A stretch of DNA of 64,000 nt from Candidatus Obscuribacterales bacterium. Lineage in GTDB: Bacteria; Cyanobacteriota; Vampirovibrionia; Obscuribacterales; Obscuribacteraceae. The DNA lies in contig JAGVLS010000017.1 of NCBI GenBank assembly GCA_020054205.1, positions 51,607 through 115,606 on the forward strand, in the 5' to 3' direction. Position numbers and translations under genes: made by a program. Shown here in pieces: positions 19,941 through 28,984 of this stretch. The notes below the pieces were generated by a model, which saw only the letters and a list, made by a program, of their open reading frames with translations, made no database searches and was not told the DNA's origin. Numbering within the stretch: position 1 is the stretch's first letter; the number at the start of each line of letters is the position of its first letter.

Positions 19941-22337
19941 ATGGTTCGCCTTAGCCTAATTGCAGGCAAAACTTTTAAAAAGTTGCAGACTATCTTATCT
20001 GTAATTGTTTTTTTTAGCACTACAACAAATGTTTCATTAGCTCAAGATGTTGGTGCTAACAATACAACAATAAAAACTCTTGCTCCGCTTCCCGAGAATA
20101 ATTCTTCTGATAAGCCTCCTGCTATTGTTTTTACTCCGCAAACAGAAGAAGCCAATACAAATAAAGATACAGTGGCTATGCCAGCAACCCAAACAGCTAG
20201 TACAGAAGCTACAAAGGAAGCTACTAATACATCTGCCGATACGGTAGATAATAAGCCTGAAGCTCTAGCGCAAAAAGCAAATACCGAATCAAATAGCGAT
20301 GCTGACACCAGTGAAACTACTGATAGCAAAGGTCAAGCCATTGCTCAAAGTACAAATACAAGCTGGGCAAATACTTTAGTTGATCCAGCTCATACAAAAT
20401 TACCAACAAAAACTGGCACAGTACAAATACGCAAACAATTCAAATTATTTGCCAAAGAAGAACTTATTCATAATTTGAGCTTTAGAGATACATCTGTCAG
20501 AGAAGTAATTGCAGAAATTGCTCGTCGAGGTAATTTAAACGTCATTATTGATAAATCTGTACTTGGAAGAGTAACAGGAGATCTGCACGACGTAACATTG
20601 AATGAAGCTATGGATTCTGTATTGGCAGCAGCCGGCTTACAAAATCGTGTTTTAGAAAATAACACAGTCATAATTGCCACTCCTAATGCTATGGTTCAAT
20701 TAGGTTTAAATCGCCCCATGGCACGTGCATTTAAATTAAGCTATACCAATCCTTATGAAGTAGCAAATATTATTTATGCCTCTGTTTTCAATAGAGGCAT
20801 TATCCCCGACTTTCAAGCTAGTCTAAAAGATAGATTTGTTTCTGCTACCAAAGATAATCCTAAGACCACTACTCAAGAAACTATTGAGCAAGGTGCCAAA
20901 ACAATGGGAGAAAATGGTGGTGAAAGAATTTCAAAATCTACCACTCAAACGATAGGTAGCACAGAAACGGCCGATGATACAGAATCTGGTACAGAGTTTA
21001 ACCAAACAAGCCGTCCTGATGCTGGACGTAGTTTAAGAGGTATTTCTAGAACACAATTACAAGAAGGTACAGGCTTTAATAACGCTGCTACAGATCCTGG
21101 CTCACAACAAATTAGAGCATACCAAGAAGTGCCAACAGATTTTACAGTAGAACAAAATGGTGGTGGCGCTATTGTAATACCAGATGTAAAAAACCGTCAG
21201 ATTATTATTGTTGGCACACCAGATGATTTAGCTGTTGCTGAAGAATGTATAAATTTAATTGATAGACGTCCAAAACAAGTACATATACAAGCATCTTTAA
21301 TTGAACTAAGAAATGAAGGCATAAGACAATTGGGAGCAAGTTTAGCCTTACAAGGTGAAGGTGCATCCGCTTCTATTTTAGGTGGCACGCAAGTACCAGG
21401 ACAAGGTGCTCCGCTTGTACAATTCTTACCTGGCATGGGTAGCCCTGGCACAATTATTCCTGGTACTGGTAATGGTACTACTCAAACTATTGCCGGAACG
21501 ATATCCGGAATTCCACCAGCACCAACAGCATTCAATAATACTGTCACATTTGCAAATGGTTTATTACGCGGTCCTTTTACGAATACTACTACTACTGCTG
21601 CCCCAGCTAACCAATTCCCTGGTGTCTTAGGTACAGTTTTGCCAGGAACACCACCAACCATTGCTCGTATTCAAGCAAACCCAACTGCTCAAAGTGGATT
21701 TAATTTTCTTACTCTCGGTACAAAAGCTGGTGGACGGGCAAATATTGCTACATTGCCTACAGGTTTAAATGTCAGCGTCAATTTATTGCTACAAACAAAC
21801 AAAGCAAAATTGTTAGCAAATCCAAGCGTAGTTGTAAGCGATAATACAGAAGCATTAATTACATTAGCTAATGAAGTTATTCACAAAGTTACATCTACAG
21901 TAAGCTTAGGCGTAGTAAGTACTAACGTTGAATTAACTAAAGCTGGTGTTTTCTTAAACGTTATGCCCAGAGTAGCAGAAGATGGGTTTATAACAATGCG
22001 TTTAAGACCACAAGTATCTACTCCACTTGGACCACCCCAAGTATTTGCTGGTGGTAATACAATTATTACATTATTGAGCATTCGCGAAATCATTTCCCAA
22101 GAAGTCCGCGTTAAAGATGGTCAGACTTTAATTATCGGTGGGTTATTCTCAGAAGAAGAATCAGCTCAATTATCTAAAGTGCCATATCTGGCTGAAACTC
22201 CAATATTAGGCGCATTATTCCGTAATAGTTTAAAAGGACGCAATCGTTCTGAGCTTATGCTTATGCTCACTCCTAAAATAGTTGAAGAACAACCAGATAC
22301 AGCTATTTCAGATACAAACCGCGGCGTACAAATGTAA
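19941..22337 (+). CDS. Secretin (GspD/PilQ superfamily outer membrane channel)
   Basis: A 798-residue outer membrane secretin. An in-frame TTG lies one codon earlier, but ATG 19941 is preferred. Parts in order: signal peptide (to about 36), a Ser/Thr-rich low-complexity region (about 37-160), an N-domain (LSFRDTSVREVIAEIARRGN near 175, then NVIIDKSVLGRVTG), a second N-domain with a long polar insertion (about 300-410), the KH-like N3 motif (RQIIIVGTPDDLAVAEE near 420), a Gly/Thr/Pro-rich insert (about 480-590) and the C-terminal secretin core (LLANPSVVVSDN, then VKDGQTLIIGGLFSEEE). It would be the exit pore of a type II secretion or type IV pilus system. None of the other subunits is in the window. 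Confidence 0.9.
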   Translation: MVRLSLIAGKTFKKLQTILSVIVFFSTTTNVSLAQDVGANNTTIKTLAPLPENNSSDKPPAIVFTPQTEEANTNKDTVAMPATQTASTEATKEATNTSADTVDNKPEALAQKANTESNSDADTSETTDSKGQAIAQSTNTSWANTLVDPAHTKLPTKTGTVQIRKQFKLFAKEELIHNLSFRDTSVREVIAEIARRGNLNVIIDKSVLGRVTGDLHDVTLNEAMDSVLAAAGLQNRVLENNTVIIATPNAMVQLGLNRPMARAFKLSYTNPYEVANIIYASVFNRGIIPDFQASLKDRFVSATKDNPKTTTQETIEQGAKTMGENGGERISKSTTQTIGSTETADDTESGTEFNQTSRPDAGRSLRGISRTQLQEGTGFNNAATDPGSQQIRAYQEVPTDFTVEQNGGGAIVIPDVKNRQIIIVGTPDDLAVAEECINLIDRRPKQVHIQASLIELRNEGIRQLGASLALQGEGASASILGGTQVPGQGAPLVQFLPGMGSPGTIIPGTGNGTTQTIAGTISGIPPAPTAFNNTVTFANGLLRGPFTNTTTTAAPANQFPGVLGTVLPGTPPTIARIQANPTAQSGFNFLTLGTKAGGRANIATLPTGLNVSVNLLLQTNKAKLLANPSVVVSDNTEALITLANEVIHKVTSTVSLGVVSTNVELTKAGVFLNVMPRVAEDGFITMRLRPQVSTPLGPPQVFAGGNTIITLLSIREIISQEVRVKDGQTLIIGGLFSEEESAQLSKVPYLAETPILGALFRNSLKGRNRSELMLMLTPKIVEEQPDTAISDTNRGVQM

Positions 22338-22443
22338 TAAGTGCTCTTTTTTCCTAAATTAATCAAATAATTTGAACTTTTTAAATAGCTATAACGTATT
22401 AGTAATTAGCGGTTATCTCATCTAGAGCCGCCAATTTACAAAG

Positions 22444-22459
22444 TAATACGATTGTATTA
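22444..22459 (+). promoter_or_regulatory. Palindrome upstream of the ribbon-helix-helix gene pair
   Basis: TAATAC, GATT, GTATTA is a perfect six-base inverted repeat 18 bases before the ATG at 22478. A further GTATTA half-site lies at 22396-22401. Such a site directly before a gene pair that encodes a ribbon-helix-helix protein is a natural autoregulation operator. Confidence 0.45.
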
Positions 22460-22477
22460 GACATAGGATATTTAATA

Positions 22478-22702
22478 ATGACTATGTTCGGTTTTAATAA
22501 AAACAGTCTTAAGCGTCACAAAGTGACAGAAAGAGAATGTTTAGAAGCCTTTATATGGGTAGGCATGGCTGACACTGGTCGATTGCTGGAAATAGGAGTG
22601 GAATATTTAATTAACATGGATTGGATCTATCACGCCAACACCGCTAGAAACTATTATAAAAAAGTCTATGAAAAGCATATGAAAGCAATCACCCATGAAT
22701 AA
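22478..22702 (+). CDS. Small hypothetical protein (partner of RHH protein)
   Basis: A 74-residue protein with no recognised family. The centre (CLEAFIWVGMADTGRLLEIG) is probably helical, the ends are basic, and no signal peptide is seen. AGGAT upstream gives a plausible ribosome site. Its last eight bases overlap the next gene, so the two are co-translated. The arrangement recalls toxin-antitoxin pairs, with this protein as the putative partner of the DNA-binding protein, but no toxin motif is visible. It could equally be an accessory regulator. Confidence 0.55.
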   Translation: MTMFGFNKNSLKRHKVTERECLEAFIWVGMADTGRLLEIGVEYLINMDWIYHANTARNYYKKVYEKHMKAITHE

Positions 22703-22991
22703 GCAAGAATTACAAAAACGAAAAACAGAAATGACACGACGGGCTAGAAGAGACATAGCCAAAACTGAAATAATTCAATTTAGATTGGACAAAAGCAGTA
22801 TCCTCAAGCTTTACGAGTTAGCAGAAAAAAACAAAAAACATGTTGGAACAATGGTTAGGGAATGGGTACTTGAAAAAATCGAAAACAAGCAAGATAAAGA
22901 CAGCAAACATTTCTTTACTGGATTGCCAGAGCGTGTTGCATTACTCGAGCGCAAAGTTAACCAATTAAGCAAAGAACATACAAAGTACTAA
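22695..22991 (+). CDS. Ribbon-helix-helix (CopG-like) DNA-binding protein
   Basis: A 98-residue basic protein. After a Lys/Arg-rich N-terminus, residues 25-62 read as a ribbon-helix-helix fold: a short strand IIQFRLDK, helix SSILKLYELAEKN, turn, then helix VGTMVREWVLEKIE. The C-terminal part (VALLERKVNQLSKEH) is a likely short coiled coil. It overlaps the preceding small gene by eight bases. The palindrome 18 bases before that gene is a candidate operator. Proteins of this type commonly act as antitoxins or autoregulators. It ends 10 bases from the convergent glmS. Confidence 0.6.
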   Translation: MNKQELQKRKTEMTRRARRDIAKTEIIQFRLDKSSILKLYELAEKNKKHVGTMVREWVLEKIENKQDKDSKHFFTGLPERVALLERKVNQLSKEHTKY

Positions 22992-23001
22992 TTTAGCAAA
23001 A

Positions 23002-24882
23002 TCACTCTACTGTTACTGACTTAGCTAGATTTCTTGGCTGGTCTACATCTTTGCCTAAATAATCAGCAATAAAATATGACATAAGTTGCAATGGAATAAC
23101 TGTAAGCATTGGACTTACCAATTCATCAGTTGGTGGAACATACATAACAGAGTCAAATAATTTACGTACTGAGTCCCCATTTTCACAAGTAACAGCAATC
23201 ATTTGTGCCTTACGAGCTTTTGCCTCTTGTGCATTTGACAAAGTTTTTTCATAAACAGCACCAGGCACTAATATAGTTACAACTGGAACTTGCGAATCTA
23301 ATACAGCAATCGGTCCATGTTTTAATTCACCAGCTGCATAACCAGAAGCATGGATATAACTAAGCTCTTTAAGCTTGAGAGCACCCTCTAAAGCTACAGG
23401 AAAGCTAATGCCACGTCCAATAAAGAGCATGTCATGGCGCTCAGCATACTGCAAAGAAATTTGCTGAAAATATTCTTGTTGAGACAAGACTTTTTCTTGT
23501 TGAGCAGGCAATAGTGTAAGCATTTTTTTTAATTCGGTAATCTTTTTAGCTGGCAATAAATTTCTTGTTTCAGCAATAAATATTGCCAATAAATAAAAGC
23601 TTAGCAATTGAGCTGTAAATGTTTTAGTAGCAGCTACAGATACTTCTACACCACATTCAGTAACAATTAAATGCGGGGTTAGGTGAGCTAAATGGGAGTC
23701 TGCTCTATTTGTGATTCCTAAAGCAATAGAACCTTTTTCTTTAGCTTGCGTTAAGGCAGCTAAAGTGTCAGCTGTTTCACCTGATTGACTAACAGCAATA
23801 GTTAAAGTGCTTTTGTCTACCAGCATATTTTTTGATCTGGCTTCAGAAGCTATATCTACATCTACCGGAATGCCGCAAATTTGTTCAATTATATATTGAC
23901 CAATAAGACCAGCATGATATGCAGTACCACAAGCAATAATTTTTATGCGCTTAATAGCTGCCAGATCTTTTTCATTTAAATACACACCATAACCATTGCC
24001 ATGTCCGTTATATTTCACATGCAAATCATGCGCAGCAAAATTTACTGGCCCTTTTACGTCTGGCAAATATTTACTGAGCATTTTTCGTAAAACTAATGGC
24101 TGTTCATGAATTTCTTTCAAAAGAAAATGTTTGTGCCCTTGTTTGTCTAAAATATAGGGTTGTGCATCTACCGATATTGGACTTCGCTTAATTTCTTTAC
24201 CATCAAAAGTGTAAAGGCGAGTACTATCTTTGGTGATTTCGGCAATTTCGCTTTGCTCTAATCGCAATACTTTATTTGTGTATTGAGAAACGGCAATGCT
24301 ATCGGAAGCTAAAAAGCTTTCATTTTCACCCAAGCCCACGGCAAGCGAATAATGTTGATTGACAGCAAATATTTTATCTGGAATGTCTTGGCAAACTATA
24401 CCTAATGCATAAGCCCCTTTTAGCTTGCCTACAGCTTTTTCAATAGCAAATAAAATACCTTTGCCTGCTTTTAATTCCTCTTCAATTAAGTGAGAAACCA
24501 CTTCCGTATCTGTATCAGATTTAAAATCATGACCTTTTTTAGTAAGGTCTTCTCTCAATTCTTCATAATTTTCAATTATGCCATTATGAACGACAGCCAG
24601 CGTATTAGTACAATCCATATGAGGATGAGCATTTTGATCATTTGGCACACCGTGTGTTGCCCATCTAGTATGCCCAATACCAATTTTAGCCAATGGTTGT
24701 TTAGTTTTGATCAATTCTTCTAAATTAGACAATTTACCAGCAGCTTTTAGTACAGCTAATTTGCCATCTTCAATAACAGCCACACCAGCTGAATCATAAC
24801 CGCGATATTCCAGACAACGAAGTTCTGATAATAATATTTTAGCAGCAGGCGACGCTCCAAGATATCCAACGATTCCGCACAT
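23002..24882 (-). CDS. glmS: Glutamine-fructose-6-phosphate aminotransferase (isomerizing)
   Basis: This is the first committed enzyme of amino-sugar synthesis, making glucosamine-6-phosphate from fructose-6-phosphate and glutamine for peptidoglycan and lipid A. The 626-residue protein begins MCGIVGYLG, with Cys2 the glutaminase nucleophile. The N-terminal glutaminase domain (to about 230) contains GIGHTRWATHG and HNGIIENYEELR. Two SIS domains follow, with ACGTAYHAGL, SQSGETADTLAAL and the terminal DQPRNLAKSVTVE. It is the last gene of the rpsB operon, nine bases after frr, an uncommon partner for ribosomal genes. Confidence 0.97.
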   Translation of the reverse strand: MCGIVGYLGASPAAKILLSELRCLEYRGYDSAGVAVIEDGKLAVLKAAGKLSNLEELIKTKQPLAKIGIGHTRWATHGVPNDQNAHPHMDCTNTLAVVHNGIIENYEELREDLTKKGHDFKSDTDTEVVSHLIEEELKAGKGILFAIEKAVGKLKGAYALGIVCQDIPDKIFAVNQHYSLAVGLGENESFLASDSIAVSQYTNKVLRLEQSEIAEITKDSTRLYTFDGKEIKRSPISVDAQPYILDKQGHKHFLLKEIHEQPLVLRKMLSKYLPDVKGPVNFAAHDLHVKYNGHGNGYGVYLNEKDLAAIKRIKIIACGTAYHAGLIGQYIIEQICGIPVDVDIASEARSKNMLVDKSTLTIAVSQSGETADTLAALTQAKEKGSIALGITNRADSHLAHLTPHLIVTECGVEVSVAATKTFTAQLLSFYLLAIFIAETRNLLPAKKITELKKMLTLLPAQQEKVLSQQEYFQQISLQYAERHDMLFIGRGISFPVALEGALKLKELSYIHASGYAAGELKHGPIAVLDSQVPVVTILVPGAVYEKTLSNAQEAKARKAQMIAVTCENGDSVRKLFDSVMYVPPTDELVSPMLTVIPLQLMSYFIADYLGKDVDQPRNLAKSVTVE

Positions 24883-24891
24883 AGGGTTTGT

Positions 24892-25452
24892 TTAAACCTC
24901 CATTATTTCAGCTTCTTTGTCTTGTGTCATTTTGTCAATTTCTTTGATGTATTTATCAGTGACTTTTTGCAAAGTTTCTTCTTGTCTTTTTATCTCGTCT
25001 TCCGATACGTTAGCTGTTTTCAATTTCTTCAAGGCTTCGTGCGAATCACGACGAGCATTACGTACAGATACACGAGCATCTTCTGCAAATTTTTTCACTA
25101 TTTTAGTTAATTCTTTTCGTCTTTCTTCAGTAAGTGTTGGCACTACAATACGAATTACCGAACCATCATTATTTGGAGTAAGTCCTACTTGGGCTTTGTG
25201 AATTCCTTGCTCTATATCTTTCAAAGCTGCCTTATCGTAAGGTTGAATTAAAAGTGAACGACCATCAGGCGTAGATATATTTGCTAAGCTTTTCAATGGT
25301 GTTTCTGTACCGTAATACTCAACCATCACTTTATCAAGTAAAGCCGAATTAGCTCTACCAGTTCTTACTGTGTGGAATTCTTTAGCAAGGCTGGCCGATG
25401 CCTTTTTCATACGCTCTTCTGCTGCTGTTAACACTTCAGCCGTGGTACTCAT
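24892..25452 (-). CDS. frr: Ribosome recycling factor
   Basis: A 186-residue protein that, with EF-G, splits ribosomes from mRNA after termination. Features are the TVRTGRANSALLDKVMVEYYG segment near residue 30, a central nucleic-acid-binding-like part and the long helical hairpin at the C-terminus (about 105-185, RRKELTKIVKKFAEDARVSV). The length matches the family. The ATG is two bases after the pyrH stop, so the genes are tightly linked, the common pyrH-frr order. Confidence 0.96.
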   Translation of the reverse strand: MSTTAEVLTAAEERMKKASASLAKEFHTVRTGRANSALLDKVMVEYYGTETPLKSLANISTPDGRSLLIQPYDKAALKDIEQGIHKAQVGLTPNNDGSVIRIVVPTLTEERRKELTKIVKKFAEDARVSVRNARRDSHEALKKLKTANVSEDEIKRQEETLQKVTDKYIKEIDKMTQDKEAEIMEV

Positions 25453-25454
25453 GT

Positions 25455-26186
25455 CTACCCTCCGGATTTTACCCCTACTAATGTGCCTATTTTTTTACCT
25501 GAAACTATTTCTTCAATGCTGCCAGATTTTGCAAAATCAAATACAACAATTGGAATATTGTTTTGTTCGCACAATGATACAGCAGCTGGATCCATTACTT
25601 TTAGTCCTTGCCTGATTACTTGTTCAAAACTAATAGCATCAATTTTGCGAGCATCAGGATTTCTACGTGGATCATCATCATAAACACCATCTATATTGTT
25701 TTTTGCCATTAGGATAACATCTGCTTTTATCTCAGCAGCCCTAAGTGCTGCTGCTGTGTCTGTAGTCACGTGCGGATTACCTGTGCCACCACCAAAAATA
25801 ACCACACGCCCTTTTTGCAAATGTCTAATTGCTCTCAAACGAATAAATGGCTCCGCTACCTCCGGCATAGCAATAGCTGTTTGTACCCTGGTATCAGTGC
25901 CTTTGCTGCTTAAAACTTCTTGCAAAATTAAACAATTCATAATCGTAGCCAACATGCCAACATAATCAGCTGCAGCTTTGTCCATGCCCCAAGCACTACC
26001 TTGAACACCTCTAAATATATTGCCGCCACCTACAACAATAGCAATCTGTGCACCTAGTTTATGAGCTTTGTTTATCTCATCAGCTATACGTCCAATAATA
26101 ACCGGATCGATTCCAAACCCTTGGGAACCGGTAAGAGCTTCTCCACTTAATTTGAGTAAAATCCGACGATATTTTGATTGAGCCAT
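25455..26186 (-). CDS. pyrH: UMP kinase
   Basis: A 243-residue hexameric bacterial UMP kinase of the amino-acid kinase superfamily, making UDP. It starts with [15 protein letters not shown], has the glycine-rich [11 protein letters not shown] segment near residue 50, [22 protein letters not shown] near residue 130 and [11 protein letters not shown] near residue 175. The order tsf-pyrH-frr is widely conserved. The C-terminus ([13 protein letters not shown]) is canonical. Confidence 0.97.
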   Translation of the reverse strand: MAQSKYRRILLKLSGEALTGSQGFGIDPVIIGRIADEINKAHKLGAQIAIVVGGGNIFRGVQGSAWGMDKAAADYVGMLATIMNCLILQEVLSSKGTDTRVQTAIAMPEVAEPFIRLRAIRHLQKGRVVIFGGGTGNPHVTTDTAAALRAAEIKADVILMAKNNIDGVYDDDPRRNPDARKIDAISFEQVIRQGLKVMDPAAVSLCEQNNIPIVVFDFAKSGSIEEIVSGKKIGTLVGVKSGG

Positions 26187-26287
26187 TAGCTAAAACTCGC
26201 TACATCCGTAAGATACTTGCCTAATTGCAAGTGGATACCATAGATCATACAGCTTTCTTCCAATGAAGACATTTATTACTACAAACG

Positions 26288-27190
26288 TTAATGGCCACTA
26301 CCATTGGTATTTTGATAGCTGGAATCGCCAAGTATATAAAGGCTAAAATCAACCGGTTTCAACTCACAAGACCAAGTTTGCCCTTTTTGTTTTAACAGCT
26401 GAGCAATAGTTGTATTTGGATCTCTTACGAATGGTTGATCTAATAAACATCTTTCAGCCATTAGTTTGTCCACACGCCCTGCGATAATTTTCTCTTTAAT
26501 CTCAGGTTTTTTATCAGCAAGATCAGCTTTTCCAGACTCAACACGCTTTTCATTTTCTAATATTGCTGCTGGAATCTCATTGCGAGAAATATATTGTGGT
26601 TGCTGTGCAACTATATGCATGGCTAATTCTTTAGCAAAATTTTCGCTATCTGAATTGTCAACATTTTTACTACTTTCAAGCTTAACTAAGGCACCCATTT
26701 TGCCACCTAAAGCATGTATGTAAAGCCCAACTAAACCTGCTCCAGGCAATTCCATATAAGTAAGCCTTCTCACAACAATATTCTCACCAGTCTTGGCAAC
26801 TTTAGCGGTCACAAGCTGTTCAACAGTGCCGCCAGCATGTTTTTGTTGCATTAAGGCCTCTACATTCTTACATTTGCCAGTAAGAGCAATATGAGCTAAT
26901 TCATTAGCCAATTGAATAAATTCTTCATTGCGAGCAACAAAATCAGTTTCGCAATTTACTTCCAGGATAATGCCTTGCTTACCATCACCGCTTACTTTAC
27001 CGACGATAATGCCTTCTAAAGCTTCCCGGCTAGATTTTTTTGTAGCAACAGCAACACCTTTTTGTCTTAACCATTCAAATGCTTTTTCAAAATCACCACT
27101 GGTTTCAACAAGAGCCTTTTTGCAATCCATCATGGCCGCTCCAGACTTTTCCCTTAGTTCTTTAACCATGGAAGCAGAAATATCAGCCAT
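26288..27190 (-). CDS. tsf: Translation elongation factor Ts
   Basis: A 300-residue guanine nucleotide exchange factor for EF-Tu. The N-terminal domain shows VKELREKSGAAMMDCKKAL, followed by the core with EVNCETDFVARNEEF near residue 78. The later part contains QPFVRDPNTTIAQLL. A tail of about 20 residues ends in a Ser/Asn/Gly-rich sequence. It lies 70 bases after rpsB, its standard partner. Confidence 0.96.
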   Translation of the reverse strand: MADISASMVKELREKSGAAMMDCKKALVETSGDFEKAFEWLRQKGVAVATKKSSREALEGIIVGKVSGDGKQGIILEVNCETDFVARNEEFIQLANELAHIALTGKCKNVEALMQQKHAGGTVEQLVTAKVAKTGENIVVRRLTYMELPGAGLVGLYIHALGGKMGALVKLESSKNVDNSDSENFAKELAMHIVAQQPQYISRNEIPAAILENEKRVESGKADLADKKPEIKEKIIAGRVDKLMAERCLLDQPFVRDPNTTIAQLLKQKGQTWSCELKPVDFSLYILGDSSYQNTNGSGH

Positions 27191-27260
27191 TTTTATATAA
27201 CCCCCGTTGTATATTTTTAACCGAAAGCATTTGTTGAATTAAAAGCTAAAACTAAAATAC

Positions 27261-28169
27261 TTAGACTGTTTCTTCGCTATCAGCATTTGAATCTGTTTCA
27301 GCATCTTCAAAAGTAGTCACATTGCCAGCTGTAACTAAAGCTTTATCTTCTGAATCACTTTCAGTTGTATCTGCTACCGCTTCACTTACACTTGCTACTT
27401 GAGACTTTCTAATCGTCTCTACTTCTTGTCCGTAATTAGGTTGTCCTTCTTTACCTTCAAGAATTGCATCTGCAATAGCAGCAGTTATTAGTTTGATTGA
27501 ACGAATTGAATCATCATTTCCAGGAATTACATAATCAATTCCATCTGGATCGCAATTTGTATCAACAATACCAACAGTAGCAATGCCTACTTTATTAGCT
27601 TCAGCTACGGCAATTACTTCATTTTTTTGATCGATAACAAACAAAACTTCCGGGCGTCCGCGCATACCTTTTATTCCGCCCAATGATTTTTCTAACTTGG
27701 TAAATTCACGCTGTAAAACTGATTGTTCTTTTTTAGGACGACGGTGAAATTCGCCTGTCTCAACCATTTCTTCTATTTCTTTTAATCGATTAATACGTAA
27801 ACGAATCGTATCAAAATTAGTTAGCATTCCACCTAACCAACGGCGATTTACATAAAATGCACCACATCTTTTGGCTTCTTCTTCAACAATATCTGCAGCT
27901 TGTTTTTTAGTACCAACAAAAACAATATTTTTCTTTTCGGAAGCAGCTCTCTTTATATATTCGCACGCCTTGTCAAGCGCTCTCGAGGTCTGGTCTAAGT
28001 CAATAATGTAAATCCCATTCCGCTCTCCATATATATACTGACGCATTTTAGGATTCCAGCGGCGTGTTTGATGTCCAAAATGAACTCCAGCCTCCAATAA
28101 TTGTTTCATTGTTGCTACTGGCAAGGTTGATAATCTCTCCTGTATTTGAAGTGCAGTTGTACTAGCCAT
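27261..28169 (-). CDS. rpsB: 30S ribosomal protein S2
   Basis: A 302-residue ribosomal protein S2. The core is canonical: [33 protein letters not shown] and [19 protein letters not shown]. The family is usually about 230-260 residues; here residues from about 245 to 302 form an acidic, Asp/Glu/Ser/Thr-rich tail. The first 10 residues also precede the usual start. It heads the rpsB-tsf-pyrH-frr-glmS operon and has an extended -10 box and leader hairpin upstream. Confidence 0.97.
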   Translation of the reverse strand: MASTTALQIQERLSTLPVATMKQLLEAGVHFGHQTRRWNPKMRQYIYGERNGIYIIDLDQTSRALDKACEYIKRAASEKKNIVFVGTKKQAADIVEEEAKRCGAFYVNRRWLGGMLTNFDTIRLRINRLKEIEEMVETGEFHRRPKKEQSVLQREFTKLEKSLGGIKGMRGRPEVLFVIDQKNEVIAVAEANKVGIATVGIVDTNCDPDGIDYVIPGNDDSIRSIKLITAAIADAILEGKEGQPNYGQEVETIRKSQVASVSEAVADTTESDSEDKALVTAGNVTTFEDAETDSNADSEETV

Positions 28170-28227
28170 TTAAATAATTACTTCCATTTTTATCGTAAGT
28201 ATCTAACCAATAATTGCCTCTGGCGCC

Positions 28228-28306
28228 TAAGCCTAACAAAACAGGCTTAAGTGAGAAGGCTCCATAAAAGAAACCTCGTGTTTAAGGCAGATCTCAAATT
28301 GTACCA
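28228..28306 (-). promoter_or_regulatory. Candidate rpsB promoter and leader hairpin
   Basis: On the minus strand TGGTACAAT (28306-28298) is an extended -10 element, giving a leader of about 120 bases before rpsB. Within it, TAAGCC (28228-28233) pairs with GGCTTA (28244-28249) in a six-base stem. Ribosomal protein S2 leaders are autoregulatory in several bacteria; whether this one is cannot be told from sequence alone. Confidence 0.4.
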
Positions 28307-28330
28307 TAAAACACGTACCAGCGGGATTTC

Positions 28331-28360
28331 TAGACAAAGTGAAGCTCGGATCGTTATAAT
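28331..28360 (+). promoter_or_regulatory. Promoter of the HNH nuclease/priA genes
   Basis: TAGACA (28331-28336) and a perfect TATAAT (28355-28360) are separated by 18 bases, 65 bases before the HNH ATG. It is divergent from the rpsB promoter. This is one of the best sigma-70-like matches in the window. Confidence 0.55.
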
Positions 28361-28425
28361 GTTAAACGTAAAGATTTGCTTAAGATGGCAAAGATTAGGG
28401 CAATAGGAGCATTTAAGAATACAAG

Positions 28426-28929
28426 ATGTCTACTTTGACTAAAGTTTTAGTACTAAATGCCTCATATGAGCCATTAAATATTTGTAGCTGGCGCCGGGCT
28501 ATTATATTAATCCTGAAGGGAAAAGCTGAACAAATTGAACATAATGGCAAAATGATTTACACAAATTTGCCTTTACCGACGGTGATCCGGCTTAGAAATT
28601 ACGTAAAAATTCCCTATAAAGAAATTAGCTTATCTCGGCGTAATGTATTACACCGAGATAATTATACCTGCCAGTATTGTGGCGAACGCAGGCATGATCT
28701 AACTATTGACCATATTATTCCTCGCTCAAAAGGTGGTCAGGACACTTGGGACAATGTTGTAGCTGCTTGCCTTAAGTGCAATGTTACAAAAGGTGATCGC
28801 ACCCCTAAAGAAGCCTTTATGCCTTTATCAACACAACCACGTCGCCCTATGAGTCACGTGACATTTGAAATATCCAAACATTCTGCTTCTGGGGATTTGT
28901 ATTGGAATAAATACTTAATTGGTGCTTAG
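28426..28929 (+). CDS. HNH endonuclease family protein
   Basis: A 167-residue protein. The N-terminal half begins KVLVLNASYEPLNICSWRRA, a segment typical of a widespread bacterial HNH family. The C-terminal half is the HNH domain: CQYC near residue 84, DHIIPRSKGG with the catalytic DH pair near 101-102, and CLKCNVTKGD near 124. The CxxC pairs would bind zinc. The biological role of this family is not settled; in many genomes it is a single chromosomal housekeeping-like gene rather than a restriction or homing enzyme. It lies 55 bases before priA on the same strand. Confidence 0.85.
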   Translation: MSTLTKVLVLNASYEPLNICSWRRAIILILKGKAEQIEHNGKMIYTNLPLPTVIRLRNYVKIPYKEISLSRRNVLHRDNYTCQYCGERRHDLTIDHIIPRSKGGQDTWDNVVAACLKCNVTKGDRTPKEAFMPLSTQPRRPMSHVTFEISKHSASGDLYWNKYLIGA

Positions 28930-28984
28930 AAAAATTGGTATCATGTAGGCTATCCAATTAATAAGTGCTTTGAATATTTAGAAA

